Shown here: piece by piece, positions 49,157 to 58,635 of the stretch
Position numbering within the stretch: position 1 is the stretch's first letter
Layout: every line of letters starts with the position of its first letter
Assembly: GCF_024494645.1 (NCBI RefSeq)
Contig: NZ_JANHDJ010000001.1
Span: 838,779-902,778 of the forward strand
DNA length: 64,000 bases
Direction: 5' to 3'
Origin: Halohasta litorea
GTDB taxonomy: Archaea; Halobacteriota; Halobacteria; Halobacteriales; Haloferacaceae
The notes under the pieces: model-generated
Databases searched by the model: none
The model's input: the letters and a program-made list of their open reading frames with translations, nothing else
What the model was told of the DNA's origin: nothing
Translations under genes and position numbers: made by a program

Positions 49157-50112
49157 GCGGCGCACGGCTCTGTGTGCTCGGCGCGGGGGCGGTCGGCCGG
49201 TCGGTCGTCGAACTCGCCGAAGAGTACGGCCACACCGTCACCGCAGTGGCGGACTCCTCGTCGGCCGTCGTCGATCCCGATGGCGTCGACGCCGAAGCCG
49301 TCCTGCAGCGCAAATCCGACGAGGGCGTCGTCGGTGAGGCCGACCCCGACGACGCGGTAGGCGGTGCCTACGACGTCTTGGTCGAGGCCACACCGACGAC
49401 GCTGGGCGACGCCGAGCCCGGCTTCTCGCACGTCAAGCAGGGACTCGAACGCGACAAACACGTCGTGCTGGCCAACAAGGGACCGGTCGCCGAACGCTAC
49501 GGCGAGCTCCGGGAACTGGAGGCCGACAGCGAGGGCAAGATCCGGTTCGAGGCCACCGTCGGCGGCGCGATTCCGATCCTCTCGACGATCGAGGACTTCG
49601 GCCCGACCCACATCACCGCTGCCCGCGGCGTCCTCAACGGGACGGCCAACTTCATCCTCTCGCGGATGGCCGCCGAGGGGCTGGACTACGAGCACGTCCT
49701 GGCGGAGGCCCAAGACCTCGGTGTCGCCGAAGCCGATCCCACCTTCGACGTGGAGGGGATCGACGCCGCCCTCAAGTTCGTCATCCTCTCGAACGTTCTG
49801 GCCGATGGTGACCAGGAGTTCACCCTCGAAGACGCGGTGGTCGACGGGATCACCGATATTCCAGGGACCGCCCTCGATCTCGCTGCCGAGGACGGCCGGA
49901 CGATCCGGCTGATCGGCGAGTCGACGCCCGAGGGCGTCAGTGTGGGACCGCGCTTGGTGCCCGCCGACGGCCCGCTGTCGGTGACGGGGACCTTAAACAT
50001 CGTCCAGCTAGAGACTACCCACGCCGGACGGCTCAACATCAGCGGCCGTGGTGCGGGCGGTCCCGAGACGGCGACCGCGGTGCTGTCTGACGTGAGCCGA
50101 CTGGTCGACTGA
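49153..50112 (+). CDS. hom: Homoserine dehydrogenase
   Basis: A 319-aa NAD(P)-dependent enzyme reducing aspartate semialdehyde to homoserine, for threonine and methionine synthesis. The Rossmann motif is CVLGAGAVGRSVVEL. Family residues are HVVLANKGPVA, EATVGGAIPIL, GVLNGTANFILSRM and the catalytic-lysine stretch VEGIDAALKFVIL. It lacks the C-terminal ACT domain, which the gene before it supplies. Confidence 0.93.
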   Translation: MSGARLCVLGAGAVGRSVVELAEEYGHTVTAVADSSSAVVDPDGVDAEAVLQRKSDEGVVGEADPDDAVGGAYDVLVEATPTTLGDAEPGFSHVKQGLERDKHVVLANKGPVAERYGELRELEADSEGKIRFEATVGGAIPILSTIEDFGPTHITAARGVLNGTANFILSRMAAEGLDYEHVLAEAQDLGVAEADPTFDVEGIDAALKFVILSNVLADGDQEFTLEDAVVDGITDIPGTALDLAAEDGRTIRLIGESTPEGVSVGPRLVPADGPLSVTGTLNIVQLETTHAGRLNISGRGAGGPETATAVLSDVSRLVD

Positions 50113-50261
50113 GCCACTGACGGCGGCGCGGGCGAATGTGAGTCCACCGAACCCGTGCCGGGCTTGTCTGTATTTGTTAGCGGGTGTTTATTTATAAACG
50201 GACGCAGTGGGTATCGACGCCGAATCGGGTGCTGATTGTCGAGTAATAACCGGATTGTCGG

Positions 50262-51143
50262 TTACTGCCCCTTCGAGCGTTGGCCAGCGTCGGGTGGCGC
50301 GTTCTCCGCCCGATCTGTCGGCTCCGCCGGTCCGTTCCGGTTGGCCGTATTCTGTTGGCCACTGCCGTCCGGATTGCCCTGACGGGGGTGTGACGACTCC
50401 TCGGCTCCGGCTGCGCCGTCGGCACCGCTCGATCCGGTCGACCGGTTGGTGCCGTCGACCGTACGCGCCCCGGATCTACCGGGCTGGCGGTCGTCGGTCG
50501 TTCCGGCTCGGTCGCTGGCGTTTCGATCCGGAGCCGACGCGGCGGGATCGTCGCGCCGCGGACCGACGGCGGGGGTGCTGGCGTTCGGCCCGCCGATCTC
50601 GCGCGCGATCGCGGCCGTCTCCGGCCCGCCGAGGTCGCTCGCGTTGGCTCGAAGCTCCTGGAGGTCCTCGACGCTGAGGCCGCGTGCGTCGAGTGCCGCT
50701 GCCGGGAGCTGGCGGGCGGTCTCGCTGGCCCGCTCGGCTGCCCGCTCGGTACTGCCTTTTTCAGCCGCGAGCGTCGCTACCCTCGCGCGGTAGGTGCCCT
50801 CGGTGATGTTGCCTGCCTCGCGGGCCGCCCGGAGCTCGGCGAGTTCGGCCGTGTGGTCGGCGAGTCGGCGGTCGATCTCATCGCGGCGGTCGGCGACGAT
50901 CGCGGCCCGCTCGGCGTCGGTGTCGGCGCGGTCGAGTCGCGCCTCGTAGCGTCGCTCCGAGAGATCTCCCGAGACGGCGGCCTCCTGGATGCCGACGACG
51001 CCAGCCAGTCGTTCACCCGGTGCGACCTGCTCGCTCTCGTTGGTCTCGATCTGCACTGTGGCCGCCGCGGAGACGCCGAGCGGCACCGCCACCAGCGCAC
51101 TCACGAGGGCGACCGCCAGCAGGATAGTCCCGATTCGACTCAT
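50262..51143 (-). CDS. Secreted coiled-coil/disordered protein (DUF7096-like)
   Basis: A 293-aa exported protein. It has an N-terminal signal (IGTILLAVALVSALVAVPLG), a helical domain to about residue 165 with charged heptads (RRDEIDRRLADHTAELAEL), and a long disordered C-terminal tail rich in Asp, Gly, Ser and Asn (DRNASDRAGTTDDRQPGRSG). No anchor is seen. It lies in the same direction, 121 bases downstream of the next gene. The exact function is unknown. Confidence 0.7.
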   Translation of the reverse strand: MSRIGTILLAVALVSALVAVPLGVSAAATVQIETNESEQVAPGERLAGVVGIQEAAVSGDLSERRYEARLDRADTDAERAAIVADRRDEIDRRLADHTAELAELRAAREAGNITEGTYRARVATLAAEKGSTERAAERASETARQLPAAALDARGLSVEDLQELRANASDLGGPETAAIAREIGGPNASTPAVGPRRDDPAASAPDRNASDRAGTTDDRQPGRSGARTVDGTNRSTGSSGADGAAGAEESSHPRQGNPDGSGQQNTANRNGPAEPTDRAENAPPDAGQRSKGQ

Positions 51144-51264
51144 TGTACTCGGTGTAGGTCTCGTATCGTGTTATATACTGGCGGTGTTGTCGCCCATTTT
51201 CGTCCGTTTTCAATCCGCTTCCGTCTGTCGATTGTGTCGAGAACCGCCGATTGCCGTGTCCCGC

Positions 51265-52383
51265 TCATGGACCCGGCTCCCGCGGGTCGGCGTCGGGTGT
51301 CGTGAGGACGTTTTCCCGACCGATCCGGAACGACTCGATGGTTCCGGCCTCGCGCATCCCGCTTACCACCTTGCTCGTTTTGGCGTCGGTCCAGCCGAGT
51401 TCCTCGACGATCGTCTGTTGTTTCATGCGGCCGCCGTTGGCCTCCAACAGTTGCATGACCTGCTCTTCGTTGCTCAACAGCGATGGGTCCGGCTGAGCGT
51501 CGCTCCTGGTGTCTTCTTCTACCGACTCGGGTTCGGCGTCCGGATCGGTCTGTGGGGTGTTGGCTTCCGAGTCGGCGGAGACGGGCGGGGTTTCAGGAGG
51601 TCCATCCGTTTCTGCTCCAGGGAAGCCATCGGCCGACCGTCGCCGGAGGATCCAGCCAGCAACGCCCGTAAGGAGTGCGAACCCAGCCAGCAGTCCGGCG
51701 ATAGCCCCGAGACCGAGTCCCGACGGAGCAACGACGACACGGGGCTCGGTGGCGATGAACTCGGTGTCCGACCCCTGCCAGAGCACGGCGGTCTCGCGTC
51801 GGTTATCCGGATCGGGCGCGACCTCCTGGAGGTCGTACCCCTCCGGCCAGCTGATCAGGAGGCGTGTACCGTCGCCGAGATACAGCCGCTCGATCGCATC
51901 GCCCGCATACAGTTCCTCGCCGTCGGTCCTGGCGAACCCCTCCCACTCGAAGCTGTAGCGGATGACGCCGTACTCCCGGGCCAGCGACTGCTGTTCGGTG
52001 CCGACGGTGACGTTGCCAACGGCCATCTCCCGGCCGGTCGCGTTGCTCGCGGCGTCGGCGGTGGTCTCCATGCGGGTGGCGAACTCCGCGGTGTAGTTTT
52101 GCGGGTCGGACTCGATGTCGCGCTGAAGGGAGTCGAAGGCCGTCCTGCTGTCGTCATCGTCGAGGACACGCCAGAACCCGAGGCTCCAGGCGGCCGAGCC
52201 GTCCTCTCGAAGCTCGATCGAGATCCGGATCTCGTCGGCGGCGATCGCGTCCTGTTGGACGAACACTGACCCCGACTGGGCGTCGACGGGGTCGGCGAGG
52301 AGTGACACACCACCACTGGCAGCGAGGGCGAGAAGGACGACGAGGAGACAGCCCACTGAGAGTCGGCTGCGGCCAGCGTTCAT
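51265..52383 (-). CDS. Membrane-tethered winged-helix regulator with external domain
   Basis: A 372-aa protein. It has a signal/first hydrophobic segment (residues 11-30), an external beta-rich domain (about 40-215, DUF7345-like) and one membrane helix (222-247). A disordered acidic linker and a C-terminal winged-helix domain at about 303-363 ([35 protein letters not shown]) follow. This is the plan of a one-protein signal receptor that regulates genes from the membrane. The GTG at 52401 is a less likely start. It appears to be followed by the secreted coiled-coil gene. Confidence 0.75.
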   Translation of the reverse strand: MNAGRSRLSVGCLLVVLLALAASGGVSLLADPVDAQSGSVFVQQDAIAADEIRISIELREDGSAAWSLGFWRVLDDDDSRTAFDSLQRDIESDPQNYTAEFATRMETTADAASNATGREMAVGNVTVGTEQQSLAREYGVIRYSFEWEGFARTDGEELYAGDAIERLYLGDGTRLLISWPEGYDLQEVAPDPDNRRETAVLWQGSDTEFIATEPRVVVAPSGLGLGAIAGLLAGFALLTGVAGWILRRRSADGFPGAETDGPPETPPVSADSEANTPQTDPDAEPESVEEDTRSDAQPDPSLLSNEEQVMQLLEANGGRMKQQTIVEELGWTDAKTSKVVSGMREAGTIESFRIGRENVLTTPDADPREPGP

Positions 52384-52532
52384 TACACGTCGTACGCTCA
52401 CGGAGACTTAAAAAACGACCGTGGCCGATCGGCTGGCAATCGGCTGACGATCGGCTGTCGAATACTGGCGTCGTGTGTGTCACTTGCTCGCACAAACCGC
52501 AAGACAGCGTGGTGGTGCTGGGGGAGACGTAT

Positions 52533-52546
52533 CGAAATGGTTTTAC
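52533..52546 (+). promoter_or_regulatory. TATA/BRE of the tuf-rpsJ transcript
   Basis: CGAAATGGTTTTAC holds a BRE-like purine stretch and TTTTA about 55 bases before the tuf ATG. It is the strongest archaeal promoter in the 213-base spacer. Confidence 0.45.
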
Positions 52547-52596
52547 GGGAATCAGTCAAAAGACTCCCCACAGAGCGCCTTAGCGCGTTACTTACC

Positions 52597-53862
52597 ATGA
52601 GTGAGAAACCGCACCAGAACTTGGCCATCATTGGCCACGTCGACCACGGCAAAAGCACGCTCGTCGGACGACTCCTGTTCGAGACAGGGTCCGTCCCAGA
52701 GCACGTGATTGAACAGCACAGAGAAGAAGCCGAAGAGAAGGGCAAGGGTGGATTCGAGTTCGCCTACGTGATGGACAACCTCGCAGAGGAGCGAGAGCGC
52801 GGTGTCACCATCGACATCGCCCATCAGGAATTCGACACGGACAAATACTACTTCACGATTGTAGACTGTCCGGGCCACCGTGACTTCGTCAAGAACATGA
52901 TCACGGGAGCCTCGCAGGCTGACAACGCGGTCCTCGTCGTCGCAGCCGACGACGGTGTCGCGCCCCAGACCCGCGAGCACGTCTTCCTCGCCCGAACGCT
53001 CGGTATCAACGAGCTCATCATCGGCGTCAACAAGATGGACCTCGTCGACTACGAAGAGTCGAGCTACAACGAAGTCCGCGAAGAGGTCACCCAGCTCCTC
53101 AAGCAGGTCCGCTTCAACACGGACGACGCCGAGTTCATCCCGATCTCGGCCTTCGAGGGCGACAACATCGCCGAAGCCTCCGACGAAACGGATTGGTACG
53201 ACGGCAACACCCTGCTCGAATCGCTCAACGACCTGCCGGAAGTCGAGCCGCCGACGGACGCGCCGCTCCGACTCCCGATCCAGGACGTTTACACGATTTC
53301 GGGTATCGGTACCGTCCCGGTTGGACGTATCGAGACCGGGACGCTGGAAGCAGGCAACAACGTCTCCTTCCAGCCCTCCGATGTCGGCGGCGAGGTCAAG
53401 ACCGTCGAGATGCACCACGAGGAAGTCCCGAGCGCGGGCCCCGGCGACAACGTCGGGTTCAACGTTCGTGGCATCGGCAAGGACGACATCCGCCGCGGTG
53501 ACGTCTGTGGTCCGGCCGACGACCCGCCGAGCGTCGCCGAGACGTTCCAGGCCCAGCTCGTCGTCATGCAGCACCCCAGCGTGATCACGGCTGGCTACAC
53601 GCCGGTCTTCCACGCCCACACGGCACAGGTCGCCTGTACGATCGAGTCGATCGATCAGAAGCTCGACCCCGCGACCGGCGAGGTCGCCGAGGAGAACCCC
53701 GACTTCATCAAGTCGGGCGACGCCGCAATCGTGACCGTTCGACCGCAGAAACCGCTCAGCATCGAGCCATCCGGCGACATCCCGGAACTCGGCAGCTTCG
53801 CCGTCCGTGACATGGGTCAGACCATCGCGGCAGGCAAAGTGCTCGAAGTCAACGAGCGATAA
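52597..53862 (+). CDS. tuf: Translation elongation factor 1-alpha
   Basis: A 421-aa GTPase delivering aminoacyl-tRNA. G motifs are [17 protein letters not shown] and NKMD. The effector segment [17 protein letters not shown] is normal. The ATG at 52597 gives [14 protein letters not shown]. Its stop overlaps the rpsJ start (TAATG), the conserved archaeal arrangement. Confidence 0.98.
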   Translation: MSEKPHQNLAIIGHVDHGKSTLVGRLLFETGSVPEHVIEQHREEAEEKGKGGFEFAYVMDNLAEERERGVTIDIAHQEFDTDKYYFTIVDCPGHRDFVKNMITGASQADNAVLVVAADDGVAPQTREHVFLARTLGINELIIGVNKMDLVDYEESSYNEVREEVTQLLKQVRFNTDDAEFIPISAFEGDNIAEASDETDWYDGNTLLESLNDLPEVEPPTDAPLRLPIQDVYTISGIGTVPVGRIETGTLEAGNNVSFQPSDVGGEVKTVEMHHEEVPSAGPGDNVGFNVRGIGKDDIRRGDVCGPADDPPSVAETFQAQLVVMQHPSVITAGYTPVFHAHTAQVACTIESIDQKLDPATGEVAEENPDFIKSGDAAIVTVRPQKPLSIEPSGDIPELGSFAVRDMGQTIAAGKVLEVNER

Positions 53863-54170
53863 TGCAGCAAGCACGCGTCCGCCTCGCTGGCACGCACCCC
53901 GAGGATCTCGACAACATCTGCGACGATGTTCGGGAGATCGCAGACAAGACCGGTGTCACGCTGAGTGGCCCGATCCCACTGCCGACAAAGAAGCTCAACA
54001 TCCCATCGCGGAAGTCGCCAGACGGCGAAGGGACCGCCACGTGGGAGCACTGGGAGATGCGCGTTCACAAACGGCTCATCGATCTGGATGCCGACGAACG
54101 TGCGCTCCGACAGCTCATGCGTGTGCAGGTGCCCAACGACGTGAGCATCGAGATCGTCCTCGAAGACTGA
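53862..54170 (+). CDS. rpsJ: 30S ribosomal protein S10 (uS10)
   Basis: A 102-aa small-subunit protein starting [17 protein letters not shown], with [21 protein letters not shown] and the closing [10 protein letters not shown]. It is coupled to tuf by TAATG. The length is normal. Confidence 0.97.
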   Translation: MQQARVRLAGTHPEDLDNICDDVREIADKTGVTLSGPIPLPTKKLNIPSRKSPDGEGTATWEHWEMRVHKRLIDLDADERALRQLMRVQVPNDVSIEIVLED

Positions 54171-54440
54171 TTCGAGGCCGATCTTCGGTACCGAGCGGTC
54201 GCGGCTCGTTCGTCGATCTGCGACCGAACCCACCGCGGCGCTAAGGCGTCCCGCGCCTCATACCTTTCATTTGTTTTATCCGGGTGAGCTGCTGGTATCG
54301 TCGGGTTTGGGGTGTCGACTGTCTGTAATTGGGTTTGTGGGTCGACTGCTGGAGTGTCGACTGTGGAGAATCAGAAAGCCCCCAACACCCTGCTCTATGA
54401 TCACAACATCGCTTTTTAAGCTGGTCGACCAACCTACAGT

Positions 54441-55010
54441 ATGGCCTCTTCACGGAGCCCCACACTGGAAACCCTCCTGCTTTTCGTGATCGTCTTTGCC
54501 CTCCAGGGAGTCACCAGCCTCGTCGGGCTTATCGGACTGTTCGTGCTCGCGCCGCCGATCACCGCCAACCCCTGGACGATCGTGACGAGCGTCTATGCCC
54601 ACGGCTCGATCCCGCACTTGCTGTCGAACAGCCTCGCACTGCTGTTGGCCGGGCTGTTGGTCGAACGCCGAACCACGCGCCTGCGGTTCCACCTGTTTTT
54701 CCTCACGGTGGGCGCGCTCGCGGGGATCACACAGGTGGTGTCGACCGGCCTCCTCGGCCCCGGCACGGCGGTCCTCGGCGCGAGCGGCGCGGTCTTTGGA
54801 CTCTTCGGCTACCTGCTGGCGGGGAACGTGGTGGCTTCAACGCTCCTGGATCGCATCCGGCTCCCGCCGCGGGCGCAGTTCGCGCTGTTCGCGCTGGCGG
54901 CGCTGGTGGTGACAATTGCGACTGGCCGACCGGGCGTCGCGCTGGTGGCCCACTTCACTGGGCTGTTGCTCGGGTTGCTGGCGGGGGCGGCTGGCGTGTT
55001 GGATACGTAG
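54441..55010 (+). CDS. Rhomboid-family intramembrane serine protease
   Basis: A 189-aa protein with six helices. Catalytic residues are present: Ser115 in GASGAVFG and His171 in VAHFTGLLLG, plus His59 and Asn63 in HLLSNS for the oxyanion side. The length suits a minimal rhomboid. It ends 46 bases before tRNA-Ala, and its spacer carries three GTCGACTG copies (54314, 54341, 54356). Confidence 0.9.
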   Translation: MASSRSPTLETLLLFVIVFALQGVTSLVGLIGLFVLAPPITANPWTIVTSVYAHGSIPHLLSNSLALLLAGLLVERRTTRLRFHLFFLTVGALAGITQVVSTGLLGPGTAVLGASGAVFGLFGYLLAGNVVASTLLDRIRLPPRAQFALFALAALVVTIATGRPGVALVAHFTGLLLGLLAGAAGVLDT

Positions 55011-55056
55011 GGCGAAACAGAACATACAAGTGCGGTGCTCGGCTCTGTTCGGATGC

Positions 55057-55128
55057 GGGCTCGTAGATCAGCGGTAGATCGCTTCCTTCGCAAGGAAGAG
55101 GCCCTGGGTTCAAATCCCAGCGAGTCCA
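55057..55128 (+). tRNA. tRNA-Ala (CGC)
   Basis: A 72-base tRNA with acceptor GGGCTCG paired to CGAGTCC, anticodon stem CTTCC/GGAAG, anticodon CGC and T arm GGTTCAAATCC. The haloarchaeal tRNA-Ala pattern GGGCTCGTAGATCAG is intact. CCA is not encoded. Mobile-element genes begin right after it, so its 3' end is the probable integration site. Confidence 0.96.
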
Positions 55129-55304
55129 CTTGTAATTAAACGCCATGGAGAGGGTTCTCTCCACCTCATATTTGGCGTTCCTAGTGGCTCTATCCGTAGG
55201 TTTGCGTTTGAGCCGTTTCCCTTGCCGATAGCGATAGCACTCGGTCGCAGTGCCAGGTACACGCTGTCGGCTGATCACGCCGAGGGACCGGGAGGTGTCG
55301 CCTC

Positions 55305-55541
55305 ATGCCGATGAACCTCGCGGCAGGGGTGGAATCCCGGTGCAAGTACTGCGATTCCTACGTCACGCGGGATTTCCGCCGGGTCTACGGTGACGACGAC
55401 AACCGCGCTCATCGGTGTCACGACTGCGACACACTGGTTCGACTCCGAGAGGGGAGTGCAGCCGGACTTGAGGTGTCGACGCCGGACCCGCAGGAATCGC
55501 CCGGTCGACACGGCAGCGAAACAGCGGAGTGGTGCCAATGA
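55305..55541 (+). CDS. DUF7563-like double-CxxC zinc finger protein
   Basis: A 78-aa protein with two CxxC pairs (CKYCDSYVTRDF and CHDCDTLVR), the scheme of small haloarchaeal zinc finger proteins found on plasmids and proviruses. The C-terminal third is disordered. It opens a four-gene plus-strand operon of the element; its stop overlaps the next ATG (ATGA). Confidence 0.75.
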   Translation: MPMNLAAGVESRCKYCDSYVTRDFRRVYGDDDNRAHRCHDCDTLVRLREGSAAGLEVSTPDPQESPGRHGSETAEWCQ

Positions 55542-56014
55542 GCCGCGCGGCATCTTCGAAGCGGGGCGGGGAGAACGCCGAGAGTGCGGTGATACAGCGA
55601 CACCCTGAATTGGAGTATGTCGCTGACACGGAAGCCCGCCACTACGACGCGCGGGTTTCAGAACTCCTCTGCCCATCGCCCATGCTGCCGTTCGTCGGGC
55701 TGTGTGTGCTCGAAGTGGGGACGGTTGTTGAAATCAAGTCGGCGATGGCCGTCTACGGGCAATCCCAGCGACGCGGACGGTTCCAACTTCGACGCAAACA
55801 ACACCAGCGGCTTGTCGACGAGGCGGGTGTCTACCTGTTCGCGGTCTGTGAACCGCGACCGGAGCGCTCGGTAATCGCCGCGAAGGTCGTCCCTGCCACG
55901 TCGGTTAGCAGCCTCGTATTTTCGTGGATCGATACCGGAGATCGGGCCGACTACGCTCAGTTGGCGTGGAGCCGGATCTTCGACGAAAGTGAGGTTCGGA
56001 GGGGGTCGCCATGA
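55538..56014 (+). CDS. PD-(D/E)XK-like nuclease-fold protein
   Basis: A 158-aa protein with GTVVEIKSAMAVY, an E-x-K motif at the end of a strand. QRRGRFQLRRKQHQRLVDEA and VYLFAVCEP follow, the layout of PD-(D/E)XK nucleases and Holliday-junction-resolvase-like proteins of haloarchaeal elements. The first acidic residue may be Glu in VLEVGTVVE. Catalysis is likely but not certain. It overlaps both neighbours by four bases. Confidence 0.6.
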   Translation: MSRAASSKRGGENAESAVIQRHPELEYVADTEARHYDARVSELLCPSPMLPFVGLCVLEVGTVVEIKSAMAVYGQSQRRGRFQLRRKQHQRLVDEAGVYLFAVCEPRPERSVIAAKVVPATSVSSLVFSWIDTGDRADYAQLAWSRIFDESEVRRGSP

Positions 56015-56610
56015 CGGTTCGAACGACCTACTTCTGGGCGCTGTCGAACCAAGAGGCCGAACCCGCTGCCGACGACGTGGTGTATTCGGTCGTCCGATAC
56101 ACGCAGGATTGGATAGACGACCTCGTAGAGCGTAACATCGACGCCCTCGCACCGCCGTCGGACTTACTGGACGCCTACAAGCAGGTAGAGGACGCTGCCG
56201 AGGAAGACGGCTATTCGAATCCGTCACAGGTTGCGTGGGAGTCGGTGAACTTCGCCGAGCGGTACCAGCAGCACCTCACCACGGTCGACCAAGTGGTCGA
56301 CGTCGTCGCCGAACAGGCCGCCGAAACGACGGTGTGGCTGGTGTGCTGGGAGAAGGACGACCGCTACTGCCACCGTCGACTGTTGGCTGATGCTATCCTC
56401 GACCGGCTCGACGACAGCAGCCTGCGACTCACGTCGACGGGAATCGGTCGAACCTGTCCGGAGTGCGGAATCGATGCGATCTGTTCGACCAGAGAGTTCG
56501 AACGGACGTTCCGGCTGGCCGCCCGCGAACCGGACGCCCGGCGGGTGCTCGACAGCGATGCCGAGCATATCTGTTCGAACTGTTTCGCCGGATTCGGGGG
56601 TTCGAGATGA
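56011..56610 (+). CDS. DUF488-like protein with zinc finger
   Basis: A 199-aa protein. The middle contains TTVWLVCWEKDDRYCHRRLL, the DUF488 signature in which an acidic residue, a Cys and a His-Arg pair come together. The C-terminus adds a zinc finger with CPECGIDAIC and CSNC. DUF488 is of unknown function. Coupled to its neighbours, it is presumably part of the element's replication or maintenance operon. Confidence 0.65.
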   Translation: MTVRTTYFWALSNQEAEPAADDVVYSVVRYTQDWIDDLVERNIDALAPPSDLLDAYKQVEDAAEEDGYSNPSQVAWESVNFAERYQQHLTTVDQVVDVVAEQAAETTVWLVCWEKDDRYCHRRLLADAILDRLDDSSLRLTSTGIGRTCPECGIDAICSTREFERTFRLAAREPDARRVLDSDAEHICSNCFAGFGGSR

Positions 56611-58337
56611 CCGTCGACACGTTCGTGCAGTGCGCTCCCCACGAGGGTGACCTCCACCTGGTATTCGCTGAGCATGGGCTTGGGCCGTACTTTGCGATGG
56701 ACCGGATACGGAAGGACCACGATGGGTGGCAGACCGAGGGGAAGCCGACGCGGAGTATTCAGTTCGACGGTGACCGCTGGGCGTTGTGCTACGACTACGA
56801 CACGGACAACCCGCTCGACCCGTGGAACCACGAGGAGTACCGACTGCAGACGGTACCCGAATTCCGGTTTTACTTCGTAGCGAAGGACAGCCTCTACAAC
56901 GGTAATCAGGCCGACCAGAGTCGCCGAGTCCGGGGCGGAACAATCACAGTCCGTCCGCGGTGGCCGAACCTGACCGCCAACGGTGAGCCGGTCCGTGGAG
57001 TCCCGAATCTCGGCGGGCCGTACATCGATGTGCAGATTCAGGCATCGAATATCCGCCACGACCTGTACCACCAGCTCGCCCTCGAAGTAATCACGGCCTT
57101 CGATGTGAACCCGAAGTACCTCCAGAGTCCTCACGAAGTGAGCAACTGGAACGACGCGGCGGTGTATGTTCGAATCGATCGATCCCAGAGCGGTCCGGTG
57201 TACGCGGCTGATGGACCGATAGCCCGGACTCACCAGTTGCTCGAAGGTGACCGCGAAGGCTACCGCGAACACAAGGAAGACCACCGGAAACTGCCGGGGT
57301 ACTACGTCTCTACTCAGATCAGCGACCGGCGTTCACACGATCTCATCAAAGGCCACACCCTCGGTAAGGAAATCAAACACTACTACTCGCAGTATCCGGA
57401 GAATCGGGAGCCGGACGATCCGCTGTACCATCCGAAACTCGAAGTTTCGTTCCAGACCAAGATCACCGAGGAGACGGTCTACTGGGACGATACCGACGAC
57501 ATGGTTCGGGAGTTAGAGGAAACGCTTCTCAACACGCTCGACTGGGCTGAACTGCCGATTTGTGGCGGTGAGCCGTTCTTTCCGGACCCCTACTTCACCG
57601 CCGAGGATGGGCAACAGAGATCACGCAAACTCGTCGACTGTCCGCTGCCGGAGATCGAAGACGCCCAGGAAGCAGCGGTCATGTCGCTGTGGGGAACGAC
57701 GACCCAGAGCGACAAGGAGGTGATCGAGTACTTGCTCACCGATGGTGGGGAAGTATCGCCCGCAAAGGCAGCCGAGGAAACGGACTACTCGTATCGAACG
57801 ATTCGAGAGGTAGTCGACCGGTGTGAGTCGGTGCTTCGGCACACCTACGGGAAGATTGAGATAGCGAGTAAGCACCAGCGGGAGATGTTGCTCAGTCGGG
57901 TTCGGGCTGCCGAGGAGGGCTTTCGAGAGGCTGTTGAAGACGCTGTGCTGACAGCCGCAGAAGCCGCCACAGGACGCTCACGGTCGAAGTGGTCGGAAGC
58001 CCGCCGCAAGTACAACATCACGGTCAACAGCGACCCCAGCGACTGCAGGAAGCTGCTGACGGTCGCCTACCAGCCCGAAGACACCTACGAGGCGAGAGAG
58101 GTGATCAGGGAGATCAAAACCGCCTACCTCGCCACACACGACGACCGGGGCGGTGCCCACGGTGTGCACGCTGTGCTCGAACTCGAAGACGGGACGAAGA
58201 AGCGATACAAGAGCCTCGAAGCGAAGACTGTCGCCCCGAAGAAGGGTTCGAGTGCTGCCCGGCAGTTCCGAGACGCCATTGAGTCGGTGACCGAGGAGGA
58301 ATGGGAGGCGTGGAAGAACGGGAGAACGACGACCTAA
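56607..58337 (+). CDS. Large element protein with C-terminal HTH (DUF7845-like)
   Basis: A 576-aa protein, the biggest gene of the element. The N-terminal 290 residues are beta-rich with aromatic patches (GPYFAMDRIRKDHDGW, EFRFYFVAKDSLYNG). A winged or trihelical HTH is visible near residues 375-420 (EVIEYLLTDGGEVSPAKAAE, YRTIREVVDR). The C-terminal part is charged (KRYKSLEAKTVAPKKGS). It looks like the DUF7845 proteins of haloarchaeal integrative elements. A replication-initiation or regulatory role is inferred from size, HTH and context. Confidence 0.6.
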   Translation: MTVDTFVQCAPHEGDLHLVFAEHGLGPYFAMDRIRKDHDGWQTEGKPTRSIQFDGDRWALCYDYDTDNPLDPWNHEEYRLQTVPEFRFYFVAKDSLYNGNQADQSRRVRGGTITVRPRWPNLTANGEPVRGVPNLGGPYIDVQIQASNIRHDLYHQLALEVITAFDVNPKYLQSPHEVSNWNDAAVYVRIDRSQSGPVYAADGPIARTHQLLEGDREGYREHKEDHRKLPGYYVSTQISDRRSHDLIKGHTLGKEIKHYYSQYPENREPDDPLYHPKLEVSFQTKITEETVYWDDTDDMVRELEETLLNTLDWAELPICGGEPFFPDPYFTAEDGQQRSRKLVDCPLPEIEDAQEAAVMSLWGTTTQSDKEVIEYLLTDGGEVSPAKAAEETDYSYRTIREVVDRCESVLRHTYGKIEIASKHQREMLLSRVRAAEEGFREAVEDAVLTAAEAATGRSRSKWSEARRKYNITVNSDPSDCRKLLTVAYQPEDTYEAREVIREIKTAYLATHDDRGGAHGVHAVLELEDGTKKRYKSLEAKTVAPKKGSSAARQFRDAIESVTEEEWEAWKNGRTTT

Positions 58338-58635
58338 CCAGCCGACTGCTGAGAGACATCTTTATTCAGTTACTTAATTTCAGCAATTCTGTTTGTTCTG
58401 CTTTCCCACTTGTGCAAATCTGATTTATTCTTGGGTTCGAGTGAGTCACGATCTTCGCCGTGGGCATGGGCCCGGTCAAGATCGAACCGGAACCGGCGGT
58501 TCCGATTATTGCTTAGCAGGTGTGGCTAAGGCCACATCAACAAAATACCACAGCCCCCTCCCCCAGCCTCCAGTCGACGCGCTCGAAACTCTCATTAACG
58601 AGACAATATTTGAGAACGACGATTATGGATAGATG

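Noticed and set aside
52588..53874. 428-codon minus-strand frame opposite tuf
   Set aside because: Shadow of EF-1 alpha.
58426..58450. Possible second attachment copy (GGGTTCGAGTGAGTC) of tRNA-Ala
   Set aside because: Only about six consecutive bases agree with the tRNA-Ala T arm, which is too little for an att repeat.
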